From contig VWZL01002566.1 in the NCBI GenBank assembly GCA_013396915.1, positions 186,001 through 250,000 on the forward strand: a DNA stretch of 64,000 bases. Reading direction: 5' to 3'. The translations under genes were made by a program, and so were the position numbers. The notes under the pieces are model-generated. The model worked only from the letters and a program-made list of their open reading frames with translations. It had not been told where the DNA came from and made no database searches. Positions 53,051 through 64,000 of the stretch are shown piece by piece. Position 1 is the stretch's first letter, and every line of letters begins with the position of its first letter. This DNA is from Stercorarius parasiticus (lineage: Eukaryota > Chordata > Aves > Charadriiformes > Stercorariidae).

Positions 53051-56000
53051 TCCTTGGTTCCCCCTCATTAATATATAGCCCACATGGCTCTTGAACAAAA
53101 GTTTTTCAGATAACCCATAGGTCAAGCATATGAAAACTCGGTGCTTTTAGCACCGTAAGTGTAAATAGCAGTTGTTTTAAAAGCTTGCATAACCAGAGTG
53201 TGTTTCAAGATATGTATGAAAAGCATCAGCAAAGAGAGACCCTTAGCTGGTGTAAATCAGTGTCACTTGTGTCAGTCAACCATGTTATTTCATTATTTCT
53301 GAATTCTAATAATGTTCATCTCTTTTTTCACACAGTACTTCTGTGCAGTATATCCTTTATGATGATTTGACATCTCTGAAGGCATTAATGCTCTTTGGGG
53401 AACGTGAATGAAACAACAAATGCTCTTTGTGCGTATTCACTTCTTATGGTTTTATTTTAGCTCATTCCGATCAGAACAGAGCCTAAGAAAGGATGTCGAG
53501 AAAGGGCAATTTCCCAACAGTGTTTACATTATGGGAAAATTTCTCTCATTGTGAGGCTGCCTGGAAAACTCTGACGGTTGTTTCTGCCCAGGAATAACAA
53601 CTATGTTCCCCATAAATCCTTAGAGATGGCTCTTTGGACTTCTTAGTAAATAATAATAAAAATCCTCTACCTCACTGCATCTTACTGAAATGTCAAATAT
53701 AGAGTATTGTCTGCTAAACTTTAATAATTATTATCATGTTGTCACTAATTATGTTCAGCTGTAAATATTCAGTATTCTCTTTAAAAAAAAAAACCAAACA
53801 AGCCATTTTATGCTGTGGTTCCAAAAACTAATAGTTTCACTATTTGTTCATTATAGTTCATACTACACAATTTATATATATGCGTCATTTATAAGCATTA
53901 AAAAGAATTTTACTAGGGCAGAATTATTCCTATAAACCATTGTATTCAATTCCCCCTTTCCTTCTTCCATCTTATTCTTGGGTTTATTGTGAGCTAGTTA
54001 GTTTATTGCAGATCTTTTTAGAAATCCTGTTTAAGGTTTATTTCTCTCTGTGACTCCTCATTCATTTCCCATTCTGTTTCTGAAAATTAATTAACTCTTT
54101 AATCCTCCTGCTGCTTCCTTTTACCAGTCCCAGGCTAGTTTTAAATGACTATAGGTGCACTAACAAGTTTGTTGGGAAATGTATAGGTGTTTGTTTTAGG
54201 CTGCCCTTCACAATGCCAGTTCATTCAGTCATTCTAGCTAAGCACTATTTAATGATGTCATGGGGGAGACTAGGTCTTTAGTCTCTTCTCTGGCGGTCCT
54301 GTGTAGACTTCGCACCTCCTGGGTGTGAAGAGCTGAGGGACAGCAAGTGCTAGAGTTGTGCTATCCCTTTCTAAGGGATGGCAGTGGATGGGCACTGAGG
54401 GACCAGGGGGATCCCCTCTTGCTCAAATTAGGAAAGCCTGAAGTTAGTTATCTCCTTTCTTTCCCCCAAAGTAAGGGGCTAAACTTGATGTTCACACCTT
54501 GAGCTTTCACAGGCCCAGAAGAACAGCAGTGTATTAGAGCTCAATCATTGGCAGATTTTTAATCACTCTGTTGAGATTTGCAAAAATCTGGAGAAATACT
54601 GTACTCTCTCCCCCAAAACAGGTATATATGGAACAGCAAATGATAGACTTGTTTAGTATTTAGAACACACAGCTATTTTTGCAAAGGTAGCATAAGCTGT
54701 GATATAAAAAAGAGGTTCAGGACAATTCCTGGGGTCCTGCTGCCCAGCTCCTCTCGTCTGGGGCAGCTAGGTCCTGGCAACCCATTGCCTAGCTTCTAGC
54801 ATCCCTGCTTGCACAGTAAGGCAGAGAATAGCTGCAGATGCACCATTTAATGCAAACATGTGGCCAGCCCAAGTTCGCTGGCTGTCTGCCAGTGTAAACC
54901 TGAGCTGAGCAAAGCTTGGGCTTCCCTGCCGTGGTTGCAATTAAAGAGCAGCACTGGGTCCAGATCTCTCCTCTCTGACGAGTGCGTGGGTGTCAGAGCT
55001 GCTCAGGCAGAGCCCTTTGTATTTTATTCCCTTACATGCTGGGCTTTCTTCAATGAGAGTAAGAAACATCACATTGAAATTCTATTTTGAGGGACATGCT
55101 GTGATACACACATATATTAATTGTGGCACAGACTGAAAGCTTCATGTCCAGGTGAACAATCCTTTAAAGCAGTTGGCAGCAATAACAAGTACCTCAAGGT
55201 TATGCCCTATCTCTTTTTCTCTTTATGTCATCTGTAACAACTGTGGACTTTGACATTTAGTTAATTAAATTTGCCCACACTATCTGACTTAGTTGTGCAA
55301 TTCCTCTTGAGGACATAATTTTTGAAGGTAGTAGGCAAGAAGAACGGTTAACCTTGATGAGTCGGTTTGCCATATTAGTATGTTATTCAGGAAAAAAACT
55401 TAGGAGATTTCTTCTATTGTATAAATAATAAACCTCAGGACAGTGCATGGATATGGAATATTTAAAGAATAGCATAACACCTTTGAGGCCAGATCTCCAA
55501 ATAAAAAGAAATGATCACACAATTGCAACTGCTGCTGCATTTCATCTACAAGTCTCTCCCTCCTGCGATTTTCTTCTAATAAGTGGTGTTTCTCAGCTAA
55601 TTGTAGTTTAGATGATTCCCGTCAAATCTGTCTGAAATGGCTTTTACTGTCTCTGATGCTTTATATTTCAATGTGGACAGGTAATGTTGCTTTTGAAATT
55701 TCATTCTCATACATGTATAGGCGTTATATTTTTAGTATTTGTATAGTCCAGAGCTGGATCCATGTCTTTGCACAATTGATCCTTATATATGTTATTGCTA
55801 GCATAATTTGGAAGTAGTCCTGGAAAAGTCTGTGTAGCCTTCTATTGCCAGACTTGCCTTGCAGGATTCCTACAGACAGCCCCTCGTCTGTCCCTGGGCA
55901 TCCTGAGCACACTGACGGTGGGCTTGGCATGCTGCCCAAGTGGTGTGGGGGTATATGGGACGTATATGCACTGAAGGTGGGTGTCCAGTTGGGCTCCCAA

Positions 56001-56150
56001 GCTCATAGTCTTTGTGGTGAGACGTGGTTTTGGCTTTGGAGCCAGAACCGGAAAACAATACCCGAAAAGCTTTTGAAGCGATCTTTGGTTTACCTCAGCA
56101 CCTATTTTATCTCATTACTGAGGTTATACAGATTCCTTGTTTCTACAAAA
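53051..56150. other. unassigned noncoding DNA
   Basis: The segment 53460-53790 is even in composition and rich in TTAATAATTA-like words, so it could be conserved noncoding DNA, but a single sequence cannot show this. The remainder holds no recognisable feature. Confidence 0.35.
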
Positions 56151-56197
56151 TAATAATTAATAATAATAATAATAATAGTAATAATAATAATAATAAC
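56151..56197. repeat. (TAA)n microsatellite
   Basis: About 15 trinucleotide units with two single-base interruptions (taattaa near 56157 and atagta near 56176). The plus-frame run of asparagines is an artefact. Confidence 0.95.
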
Positions 56198-56689
56198 GCT
56201 GTGAATGTCACTAGCTATTTCTCATAATACAGTGATACTACAAATTCATTTCAGGGGACATAAACTGTACATAATTTAAACCTCCAGAAGCTCCCTCACT
56301 AAAAGTTTTGGTGTACAGATTAGAATGAACTCGTTGATGGCACTAGCAATTAGTGGTAGGCAATTTTCACTCATACTTTACTCTTACCACCCTTCAAGAG
56401 CTGTGGTTTGATATTCAGAACTTCCCCTCAGAGGAAGGGGGGGATGTCATGGCACAGACCACGATTTATTGCAGTCCATATGGACAGACAGTGAAACACC
56501 GGGCCAAATTTGCTCCAGCCTAGCATGAAGTGCAGCACAACTGAAGGCAATGGGAAGTGGTTGTAAATCAGGTAATATTTGGCCCCTGGAAGGTAGCTGT
56601 AAAATCAGGCGCAGTTGATAACATGGATGTCAAACCGCATTGTAAATTTAAAGCCAACCTATAAGAATTTTCCTTTATTCAGTGCATGC

Positions 56690-57130
56690 CAGATAAATGC
56701 ATGCAGGCGAGCAGTCATTCTAAGCCTGAGATTAGACAGATTGATACCGGCTGTCTGACAAATCTCTAGCACTAGATAAGGCTAGAAGTGGAGGGGAGAG
56801 AGTTATAAATTGCATGTATCCATTAATGCACTCATTTAAACGTGCAATTTAAATGCTAATTGATGTTAATTCAGCCCAGCACTAGTGCTGTTGTATTCAG
56901 CTGTTAGTCACATACTGTAACCTGGCTGGAGGGAGAGTGGTAAGGGGCTTGGGAGGATAGTTTAACTAAAGCCAGGGAGCAATTCAATGCATGGAACATG
57001 TTTGTCTCACCTCACATATTATTATACCTTCTGGGTAATTAGAATTAGCTGAATTAGGGCAAGAAAACAAATTGTGATCATTCTGCCACTGCATGCTGAC
57101 CACGCATCTAATGAATGGTATTTTTTGTCT
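56690..57130. promoter_or_regulatory. possible conserved noncoding element (homeodomain/POU motif cluster)
   Basis: Dense candidate sites occur: attaatgca, atttaaatgctaattgatg and gttaattcag at 56820-56872 (octamer-like ATGCTAAT and TAAT cores), gggtaattagaattagctg near 57033 and catctaatgaatgg near 57104. No open frame of significance or simple repeat explains them. Conservation is inferred from the look of the sequence only. Confidence 0.2.
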
Positions 57131-57589
57131 TTTAGATTGCTTGAAATCATTCTGTGTCTCAAAATAGCTTGACATTCCTTATTAAAATGCTTAGACTTAA
57201 TGACAGAAACAGCGAAGAAGTCCCAGGCAAAAATGAAATATTTTTTTTTCAATCCAAATGGAATGCTCTGTTTGACTTTTAAAAAAAAAAAATTACTTTA
57301 TTTTAGTCTCTTAAGTGAGGAAAAAAGATCAGTTCACAAAGATTTCTCTGCAAAAGATGTGGGCTAGTCATGACACTGAAAACCAGTTCGTCACTATGAT
57401 GTCTATACTTAAGTAAACCCCTTGTACTAACTTTAAGTGAAAATCTCATTCTGAATATATTTTCCTAATGCATCTGCAGCCTCATGGTAAATTTAATAAA
57501 TACTCTAAATGTGCTGTAAAATGCTGCTGATTCACCTGTTACTGTTCAGTTCCTGTTGCTCAAAAAGTTATTAATAGTAGAAAAAAGTT

Positions 57590-57780
57590 ACAAAATGTAA
57601 ATGGCTTGTGGCTGATAAATAGTAAATTTCGTGGGCTAACAGTTTGGCCTGCTTTATTGTTAATATAAGAGGTTAAATGTAATGATGGAGGTGGTAGCGT
57701 TTTTATTAGGCAGCCAGAGTGCATATTTGGCTCATGATGTGTGTTAATATCATCTCCATACGCCATAAACCTGCTGGGTA
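57590..57780. promoter_or_regulatory. possible conserved noncoding element
   Basis: HOX/CDX-like words (tttttattagg near 57700 and gccataaacc near 57762) sit in complex, non-repetitive sequence with several TTAATAT and GTTAAT cores. This is an impression only. Confidence 0.15.
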
Positions 57781-59898
57781 AATTCTGGGCGTTCTGCCAG
57801 ATGCTGTGCTCAGTTACACTGCTGTGAACTGGTGCAGGGATGTAGTTTCAGGGGTGAAACAAGGGGCAAAGTGTTGCCCAGTCTGTTGAAGCCTTATAAA
57901 AGCTGGAAGTGATGGAAGGCCTAATTCTTAACTGTTTGCACCTAGGAAAAGTAAGTGTAAAATGCTAACAGATTGACTGCTATGGCCGGATCATTTGAAA
58001 CAGTGATATAAAGCTGCTGTCGGAAGGATACAGCCACTGCAGTGTGTAACTTTCCATGAAGGGCTTGATTTGAGCCTGTCGTGTGAACAGACTCTTAACC
58101 GCTCCAGTGACTTTTGATAAGGACACAATTCACGTAAAGCCGAAGATTTTAAAAAAACGACAAAGTAGCCTCCTAGAGAACTTCATATGGGGACAATTCT
58201 GGGATTTAAGAAGTGCTATATATAGGTCCATTGCAGAGGAAACTGAAGAGGGAAACTGTGAGGCAGAAGGAACAGACAACCCTCCGGAATGGTGTCACCA
58301 TATATTTATCCAGAATCATATCTTTAATTCATCATCTGCATTTGAAAGATTATGGTGTCTGCAAACTTTTTTTCTATGATACAGTGATGTTATAGATCAA
58401 ATATCTCAGCCAATTGTTTTACTACTGAATGGCAGTGTAATGTCAAATGATTTTTTAACGCACATTGCTTAGTTCATATCTTTTTTTTTCTTTTTTTTTC
58501 CTCCAGGAAGGTTGCGAGGAATTGTAAGTTGGGGGGATTTGTTCGAAGGTGAAGGGGATATGAGATTTTAAATTGCTTGGCTTATTGGTAGTGGTTTATC
58601 TTAAATTGTGCTGCTGCACTGTATTTTTAAATTATGTCAAGGGCACCTAGACCATATGGAATGAAAGGAAAATAATGATTTAAGAGTGTATCTATATATT
58701 GCAAGAACATTCTCACGATGTGTCAGCAGAACCACATGGTCTACAGCATCCAAGAGAGATGATAGGTCTAAAATAACTGGTATGAAGAAGTGGTGGTTAA
58801 AGCTGTAACATGTTGGGCACCGAAATCCATCTCCAAAAGCTTTTGAAAGGAATGTCTGGTTCTTGCTGATTTGTGACTACTCAGCACATTTAATGCCATT
58901 CTGATATTGAAAAAGGATTCCAGTGATAGTGAAGTTTGTGTTAAGAAGTAAAACATTTGGCCTTGTCATGCATTTAAAATATATACGGTCCTGCCTGGAA
59001 TCACTGGCTGTTTTTTCATAGTGCTCTTGTAAATTTTTCTCATCAATGGGAGGTGACAAAAAGTTGATAACTATTGAGATTACCTATATAAAAAGGGAGT
59101 TCTTCAGAAATGCCTGAAATGAATTTGGATTAGATGCTATAGTAAGTGTCTTCATTTGTTTTAATGTATGCATAAGTCTTAGTAGTTCTGCAATACTTAC
59201 TGTCTCTCTCAGTACATTAAATGGCTCCTGATTCTTTCCTTCCTTAAACTAGTATTTTTTTCAGATGCATTTTTGGTACGCAAGTTAGTAGAAAATGTTT
59301 TCTGAAATCCGTATGGAATTACGTGCCCTGCTTTATCTAAGCCTCCTCTTTTAGTGATACATATACTCAAGGAACTCAACTAAATATGTCTCACAGCAGT
59401 AGTGAAATGGCTCTCTGTGTCATGGCTCCCACAGAGAGGAGCTCCACGGCAGTCATTAGTAGTACAGGAAACATCAAAGGTAGCAACTGAGACCTCAGCC
59501 TTCCCTGCAAGAGGAAATCAAAGCCCGGTGGCTCTACCACTGCTGGCTATTTCAAGAAAAAGCATGCAGTTTTAAAAACGATCAGTAGGCATTGAAATGG
59601 CAGGATAAGTGGTAGTGAACCATCTACATAGAAGATGTCATTTATGACCTAGGAGCTGGGCAATGGGTTTGATCTGTATGGGAATGGGTTTTTTCCAGTC
59701 TTCATTTTTCCTACCTTTTCTTAGGGATCTCTAACTGTGGACAAGTACTGAGGATAATGCAAATAAAATTAAAATCTAAAATACAGGTGGGTGTGAACCA
59801 TAGGTGCAGAGTGTTGAAATTAGCTGCTGTGAAACCAAACCCAGCCTTCCTTGTAAACCCATGCATCAGTAATCTTCTTTCCCTAATCCTTTCTGAAG
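57781..59898. other. unassigned noncoding DNA
   Basis: The span contains a 98-codon plus frame (58083-58379) with no recognised domain and a polypyrimidine run ending ctccag at 58506. Confidence 0.35.
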
Positions 59899-59973
59899 TC
59901 ACACATGATCTGCTGCAGAGCCTTCTTTCTAAGCAAGTTCTTAATGCCCATGAAAACCTGTTAGACTCAGCAG
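59899..59973 (+). other. candidate internal exon, 75 bp, phase 1-1
   Basis: A strong acceptor precedes it: a long pyrimidine stretch (cttctttccctaatcctttctg) ending in AAG at 59898. A strong donor, CAG followed by GTGAGA, begins at 59974. The 75 bases stay open in a frame that starts and ends in phase 1 and encode THDLLQSLLSKQVLNAHENL and a few more residues, a leucine-patterned, helix-like peptide with mixed charge. It lies inside a 75-codon open frame (59757-59984). I do not recognise a family. Acceptor-donor pairs this close do arise by chance in 64 kb. Confidence 0.2.
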
Positions 59974-61437
59974 GTGAGAGCTAACACACTCCACGGAAGC
60001 CGACACACCTACAGCTGTCTCATTTTTGCTGCAGCACTTTGCTAAAACACTCTGGATTTCTGTGGGGAATCCGTGCACTATTTCGTATACTGAAATCTGC
60101 AGTGGAAAACCAAACAGTGGCTAAGCAGAAGCTCAGAAGAAGCCAATAGAGCCCCAAAAAACACTCCCAGGACTGATCTTCCATACAGTATTCTCAATGA
60201 GGCCAGGCTCCTTAACAGGTCAGGGGAATGAGGGGATTAAGTTGTTTTCCAGGAGAAGGGCTGAGACTTTAGATAGAGGCAAGTGGTTCTTTTTGTGACT
60301 CTTGGCTGTCCTTACATGACGCGTTTTACATTTTGTGTCACTGTGCATTTTGCAGTGCCACATATTAAAAGGTTTTAATTTCCTAAAGACAATTTCAAGT
60401 TCTCTTGTGGTACGAAATAATATTCAGTTCTTCTCTGAGGAAAATGATCTTAACTATCCGGGCCTATTGCTGATACAGGGCCTTACTCAGTTAGCTACAA
60501 AAGCTTTCAGTTAAGCAGAAAGTACTGTACAGTCCGTAAGTGGAAGGAAAAATAGAAAGCTGAAATATGAAAGCAGAAGGAAACAAGCAAGTGTCCTCAC
60601 AAAAGAGGAGTGCAATTGAGAGTCAGTTGTCTAGAATAGTACTTTGGGCATCCTCACCTCCAAGAATAACAGGGAGAGGCAAAAGGCTTTTAGCACTCCA
60701 GGGAGGGATCACACCACAGCTTGCACGGCACATTTATCATTATTTGTGTTGTGCTAGTATCTAGAGCAGGAATAGATGATCTCTGGTGTGTGGTGCCACA
60801 GGCTGGTGCGTTTTGAATGGTGTGAGGCTGGGTCAGCCCAGAGATGGGAGCTGGGGGACATAAGCTCTTCTCCAAGACCAGGGAGACAGAGGTTCTCTCC
60901 TCAAGGCCTGAGTTTGGCAGAAGTTAGGGGTGGCTGCTCAACAGAGGCTTGCCTCTGTAAGAGGCAGCATCTCCTTGCTCTCAAGGAGGTCTTCCCAACA
61001 GGATCGGGTTCTTATTCAAGAAAGAAAAAGACAACCTTGCATGCCACCTGGAAATTGTAATACATTGCTGGTTGCCTTAAAATACAAGGCAAACTGCTAC
61101 AGAGGAGATTGCACTGGATCCCTGACCAAGGCACCTATTCCACAGTGGGCAATGTCAATTGGGTCATCAGTGCTCTCAGAACGATGATAAACTCACACTT
61201 AGTTCAAAATGCACACTGAAAACTTAGGCAGAAAGACAAAAAGGCCTAGAACTACTAAGTAGGTGCCTAGCCGCCAGGGATTTTGAAAGCTGTATAAGAC
61301 TTGCCAAAGGTTTTACAAGTGTCCCACTCTAATGTCAACAACTGAACCCAGTTTTCAAGCCCTAAATTAGAGCATTAAGTCCAGCTCCATGTATTGCTAA
61401 TGTCTCTGCTCCTTTGTGGAACATGCAGAGATTTCTT
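59974..61437. other. unassigned noncoding DNA
   Basis: The part from 60560 to 61200 is GC-richer and carries overlapping plus frames of 85-94 codons (60776-61060 and 60930-61187) with no recognised domain. Confidence 0.35.
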
Positions 61438-61608
61438 CTAAGCTGACCTTTTTAACAAATCTTTTTGAGTAGCTTTCCACAGGCTCCATATTTTTGTGAA
61501 AATATCAAGTAAAATAAAACAAATAGTCAACTTTCCCACTAACTGGCATGTTTCAGGAATTATTAAAATAGGACACTGAATGATTCCTAAAATGTATTTT
61601 TTTCCTAC

Positions 61609-61850
61609 CTGAAAGCCAAAGCTAATAGCAGATAATAATAAGAATCCAATATGTCTCATTGTTAGCTGTCTCAGTAAAAGCCGTTCCATTTGCCCTCCAA
61701 TCATTTCTTTAATCACACTTCGGAGAAAATTGCACATAGCTGGGTTCATTGAAACATGCTGTAATGTTTTGTTAATTATGTCACATATAACACAGCAGGC
61801 CAAATTTTTGAAAGGAATAAGAGGTGAATAATCTTCCTGTCTGAATTTTG
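61609..61850 (-). CDS. candidate protein-coding exon in the longest open frame of the window
   Basis: The minus frame 61438-61923 runs 161 codons, the longest in the window and not inside any repeat I recognise. Within it, a donor CAG|GTAGGA lies at 61609/61608, in phase 0. A possible acceptor, TTTATTTAG, lies just right of 61850 with a branch-like TACTAAG about 24 bases upstream. The enclosed 242 bp (2 bases plus 80 codons) encodes a balanced, protein-like sequence: a cysteine pair (LACCVICDIINKTLQ), a charged helix-like section (LRSVIKEMIGGQMERLLLRQ) and a hydrophobic end (IGFLLLSAISFGFQ) that could begin a membrane segment. I do not recognise the family. The pyrimidine tract is weak, and the frame could also be chance. 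Confidence 0.3.
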
Positions 61851-61923
61851 CTAAATAAATGTAATACCTAATCTTAGTAGTGCTTGTACAGGGGTTGAGC
61901 CCCTTTCTGGGCCACATTCTCAT

Positions 61924-62704
61924 TTGTTTTCCTCACAAGCATAAATGAAACAAATATAGCCTTCCTTTCTTGCTATGCATTTTTCTCACCAATACTGAAT
62001 AGCATTTTATGCAACAACAAACGTTTCATCTTATGGATTCTTGAAAATGTCCATACCACAAGATCTAGAAACTCAAAAGTGCAAATCTGCAAATCAATGC
62101 CACGCTTGGTTTAGAACATGATTAAGGGGTACCTGAGGTGATACTCCACCCATGGTGAAACTGAATCTAGAAGGGCAGAAGGTTGGGCTGCTGGCTTTTT
62201 GCGTTCGGTGCCGTGAGCGCAGCTAGGGCACCACTGAATTATGGCCATGTGGTATTGGACTTTCTAGTTAAGGTCTCTCTGCCAACTGGGATCAACTCTT
62301 TGCAGTATGGACCTGCCTTTACTTGTCAATAAATACATGGCTTCCCTTTAGCAAGCTAGATAACCACCTTTCTGTTACTTTGATACTGACCTCGGTGAGT
62401 TTTTCCTTGATGCTCTTGTCCTCATAAGAGATAGTTCTACTCTTTGTTTACTTATCCTGCTCTGTTTTCAGTTTCTTGCATCGTTAAGTTGCTGGGGTGC
62501 ATCTTGGCTGCAGAGAAAGGCAATGACGTCCCACATGATGTGCTGGCCAAAACCTGCATGAGCAGCTCTTGCTGACACCAGCGTTACAATCGCACATCTG
62601 GTGGCTCACTTTGCTCTGCTACCCAGCTGAGCGGACACTCTTTGGGAAATAAACAGACTGTGAACTGCTATCAAGTTTGCATTTCTGTCTCTGCTCAGCT
62701 GTTC
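61924..62704. other. unassigned noncoding DNA
   Basis: I see no clear partner exon for the minus-strand candidate and no repeat. Confidence 0.35.
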
Positions 62705-62752
62705 TCCTCCCTTCCCTCCCCGCCTTCCCTCCCCGCCTTCCCTCCCCTTCCC
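62705..62752. repeat. 13-bp C-rich minisatellite, G-quadruplex potential on the minus strand
   Basis: The unit cttccctccccgc occurs at 62711-62723 and 62724-62736, with a partial third copy from 62737. The minus strand has about eight runs of three or more Gs with loops of 1-5 bases. Confidence 0.85.
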
Positions 62753-64000
62753 ATCTTGCTTCTGGCTCTATCCACAAGCCTAAATCCAAGAAGGATCAGA
62801 GTGATATTAAAGTTTCTTAGTTTCACTTAAAATTGCATTATCAGTCTGCTGAAGGGGATGTGGTAAAACAGCAAGGGACTGAAGAATATATGGCGGTGAG
62901 TGCAAGCAGGGGATCGAGGGATTAGCAGAGAATAGGAATAAAAGAGTTTGAAAAGGAGAAAAATCCTGGGACTGAGGTTCAGGGGAAAGAAAACAGCCAG
63001 AGGAGTGTTGTGTTGTGAGGGAAGGTGCCATTAGCCAGAGAAGACAAGCTCAGGGAAAAGATGTATGAAAAGAAAGAAGATCAAAGGAATTTGATAGAAA
63101 AGAGAAATATGGTAAAAGGAGACCTATAGTAATAGCAGTAATAATTATATGAATAGTTCAAATATGCAGAATAAAACAAAGACACAGAAGCAAAAAATAC
63201 TACACAGGTAATAAATATTCAGGATGGCTATACTGGGAGACAGAGAGTTTATATGTGGACACAACCCAGGGAATCTAAGGGAAAAAGAATGGAGTTGTAA
63301 AAGAGGAAAGAAAAAAGAAACAGATAAAGAATTTATGTTTACAGATGGCACCTTGCAAGACTTGATTTTACACACTCTGTTATGTATTTAAATAGCCTTT
63401 GACACTGGAAGAAAGGCAACAGTAATTTGTAGGTCTTACAAATCAAATTCAACATACAGTAAATGTTGAAATACTACTGTGAAGATTGGTGTTAGAAAAT
63501 AAGGTTCAAATGCAAGAAGGAGATGCTGAGCAGGACTTTCCTTCCCAAGTCAGCCTCTGCACAGGGTATTTAGAAAGAGACATAGACAGCTTTAACATTA
63601 ATTTTTATGTCTGTTTTGACATTTAATTGAAGCAATTTCTTATGTAAAAGTTTGATTTCTCTACCATACAACACTTATCAAAGTTTAAGCAGAACAATTT
63701 GAAATGTCAGGATAATAAACCATGAAAAATAGAAATAAATATGCAGCATCTCAGGTTTTATTACAGACTTACACGACTATGCATTAGAAAAAGTAGTATG
63801 AATAGCTGTTGAGAGAAAAATGTGGAGGCTGGTAATCAGATCTGGAATAGCCTGCTGATTTGGACATGAGGAAATGTCTAAGGACGACTACATATCACTA
63901 ATCAAAAACTTACTGGGTTCTGAACATTGCATTTGTGAGTTTACGCAGGTCATATGTGAAGAGAGATGCTCCTGCTGGCTGGAGAGCACTTCGCCGAGCA
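62753..64000. other. unassigned noncoding DNA, purine-rich in part
   Basis: The segment 62880-63330 is strongly purine-rich on the plus strand (many aaag, gga and gaaa words). No gene or repeat family is recognised up to the window edge. Confidence 0.4.

Overview
This looks like a stretch of bird nuclear DNA. It is AT-rich and poor in CpG, it shows no bacterial-type gene packing, and its recognisable interspersed repeats are CR1 LINE fragments plus an endogenous-retrovirus LTR of a type I know from avian genomes. Two isolated N bases (6220 and 51351) suggest a draft assembly. The exact species cannot be read from the sequence; the LTR family leans towards a non-galliform bird, but that is weak memory-based evidence.

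No gene can be called with confidence. Most of the window is intergenic or deep intronic sequence. Almost all open frames are short, and the longest in-frame stretches inside repeats are remnants of the CR1 reverse-transcriptase ORF. Three short segments have splice signals or composition that could make them real exons: 61609-61850 (minus strand, 80 complete codons, inside the longest open frame of the window), 59899-59973 (plus, 75 bp, phase-symmetric) and 6304-6365 (minus, a hydrophobic N-terminus-like segment). They lie on different strands, so at most some can belong to one gene.

Layout: 1-6 kb holds one CR1 piece (441-794) and otherwise unassigned DNA. At 10.9-11.2 kb there is a 243-bp pentanucleotide array with ordered blocks of variants. 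At 11.9-12.0 kb a G-quadruplex motif sits beside a 21-bp duplication. From 22.5 to 23.4 kb there is a diverged pair of about 90-bp repeats flanking a polypyrimidine tract. CR1 copies lie at 26.4-26.9 kb and 29.9-30.1 kb (the second with a (CCTT)n array at its edge), and an ancient CR1/L3-type fragment at 34.8-35.0 kb. From 44.3 to 45.2 kb an avian ERV LTR is split by a later CR1 insertion. A (CCTTT)n array ends at an N at 51.35 kb, and a GC-richer block follows at 51.9-53.0 kb. The last 8 kb carry a (TAA)n array, two segments rich in homeodomain-type AT motifs that could be conserved noncoding elements, the two better exon candidates, and a G-rich 13-bp minisatellite.

All five CR1 fragments and the LTR have their sense strand on the minus strand. 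I found no rRNA, tRNA, CRISPR or complete transposon. I did not identify a wholly new biological system; the items most worth checking are the 61.6-61.9 kb open frame, the nested LTR/CR1 locus and the ordered pentanucleotide array.
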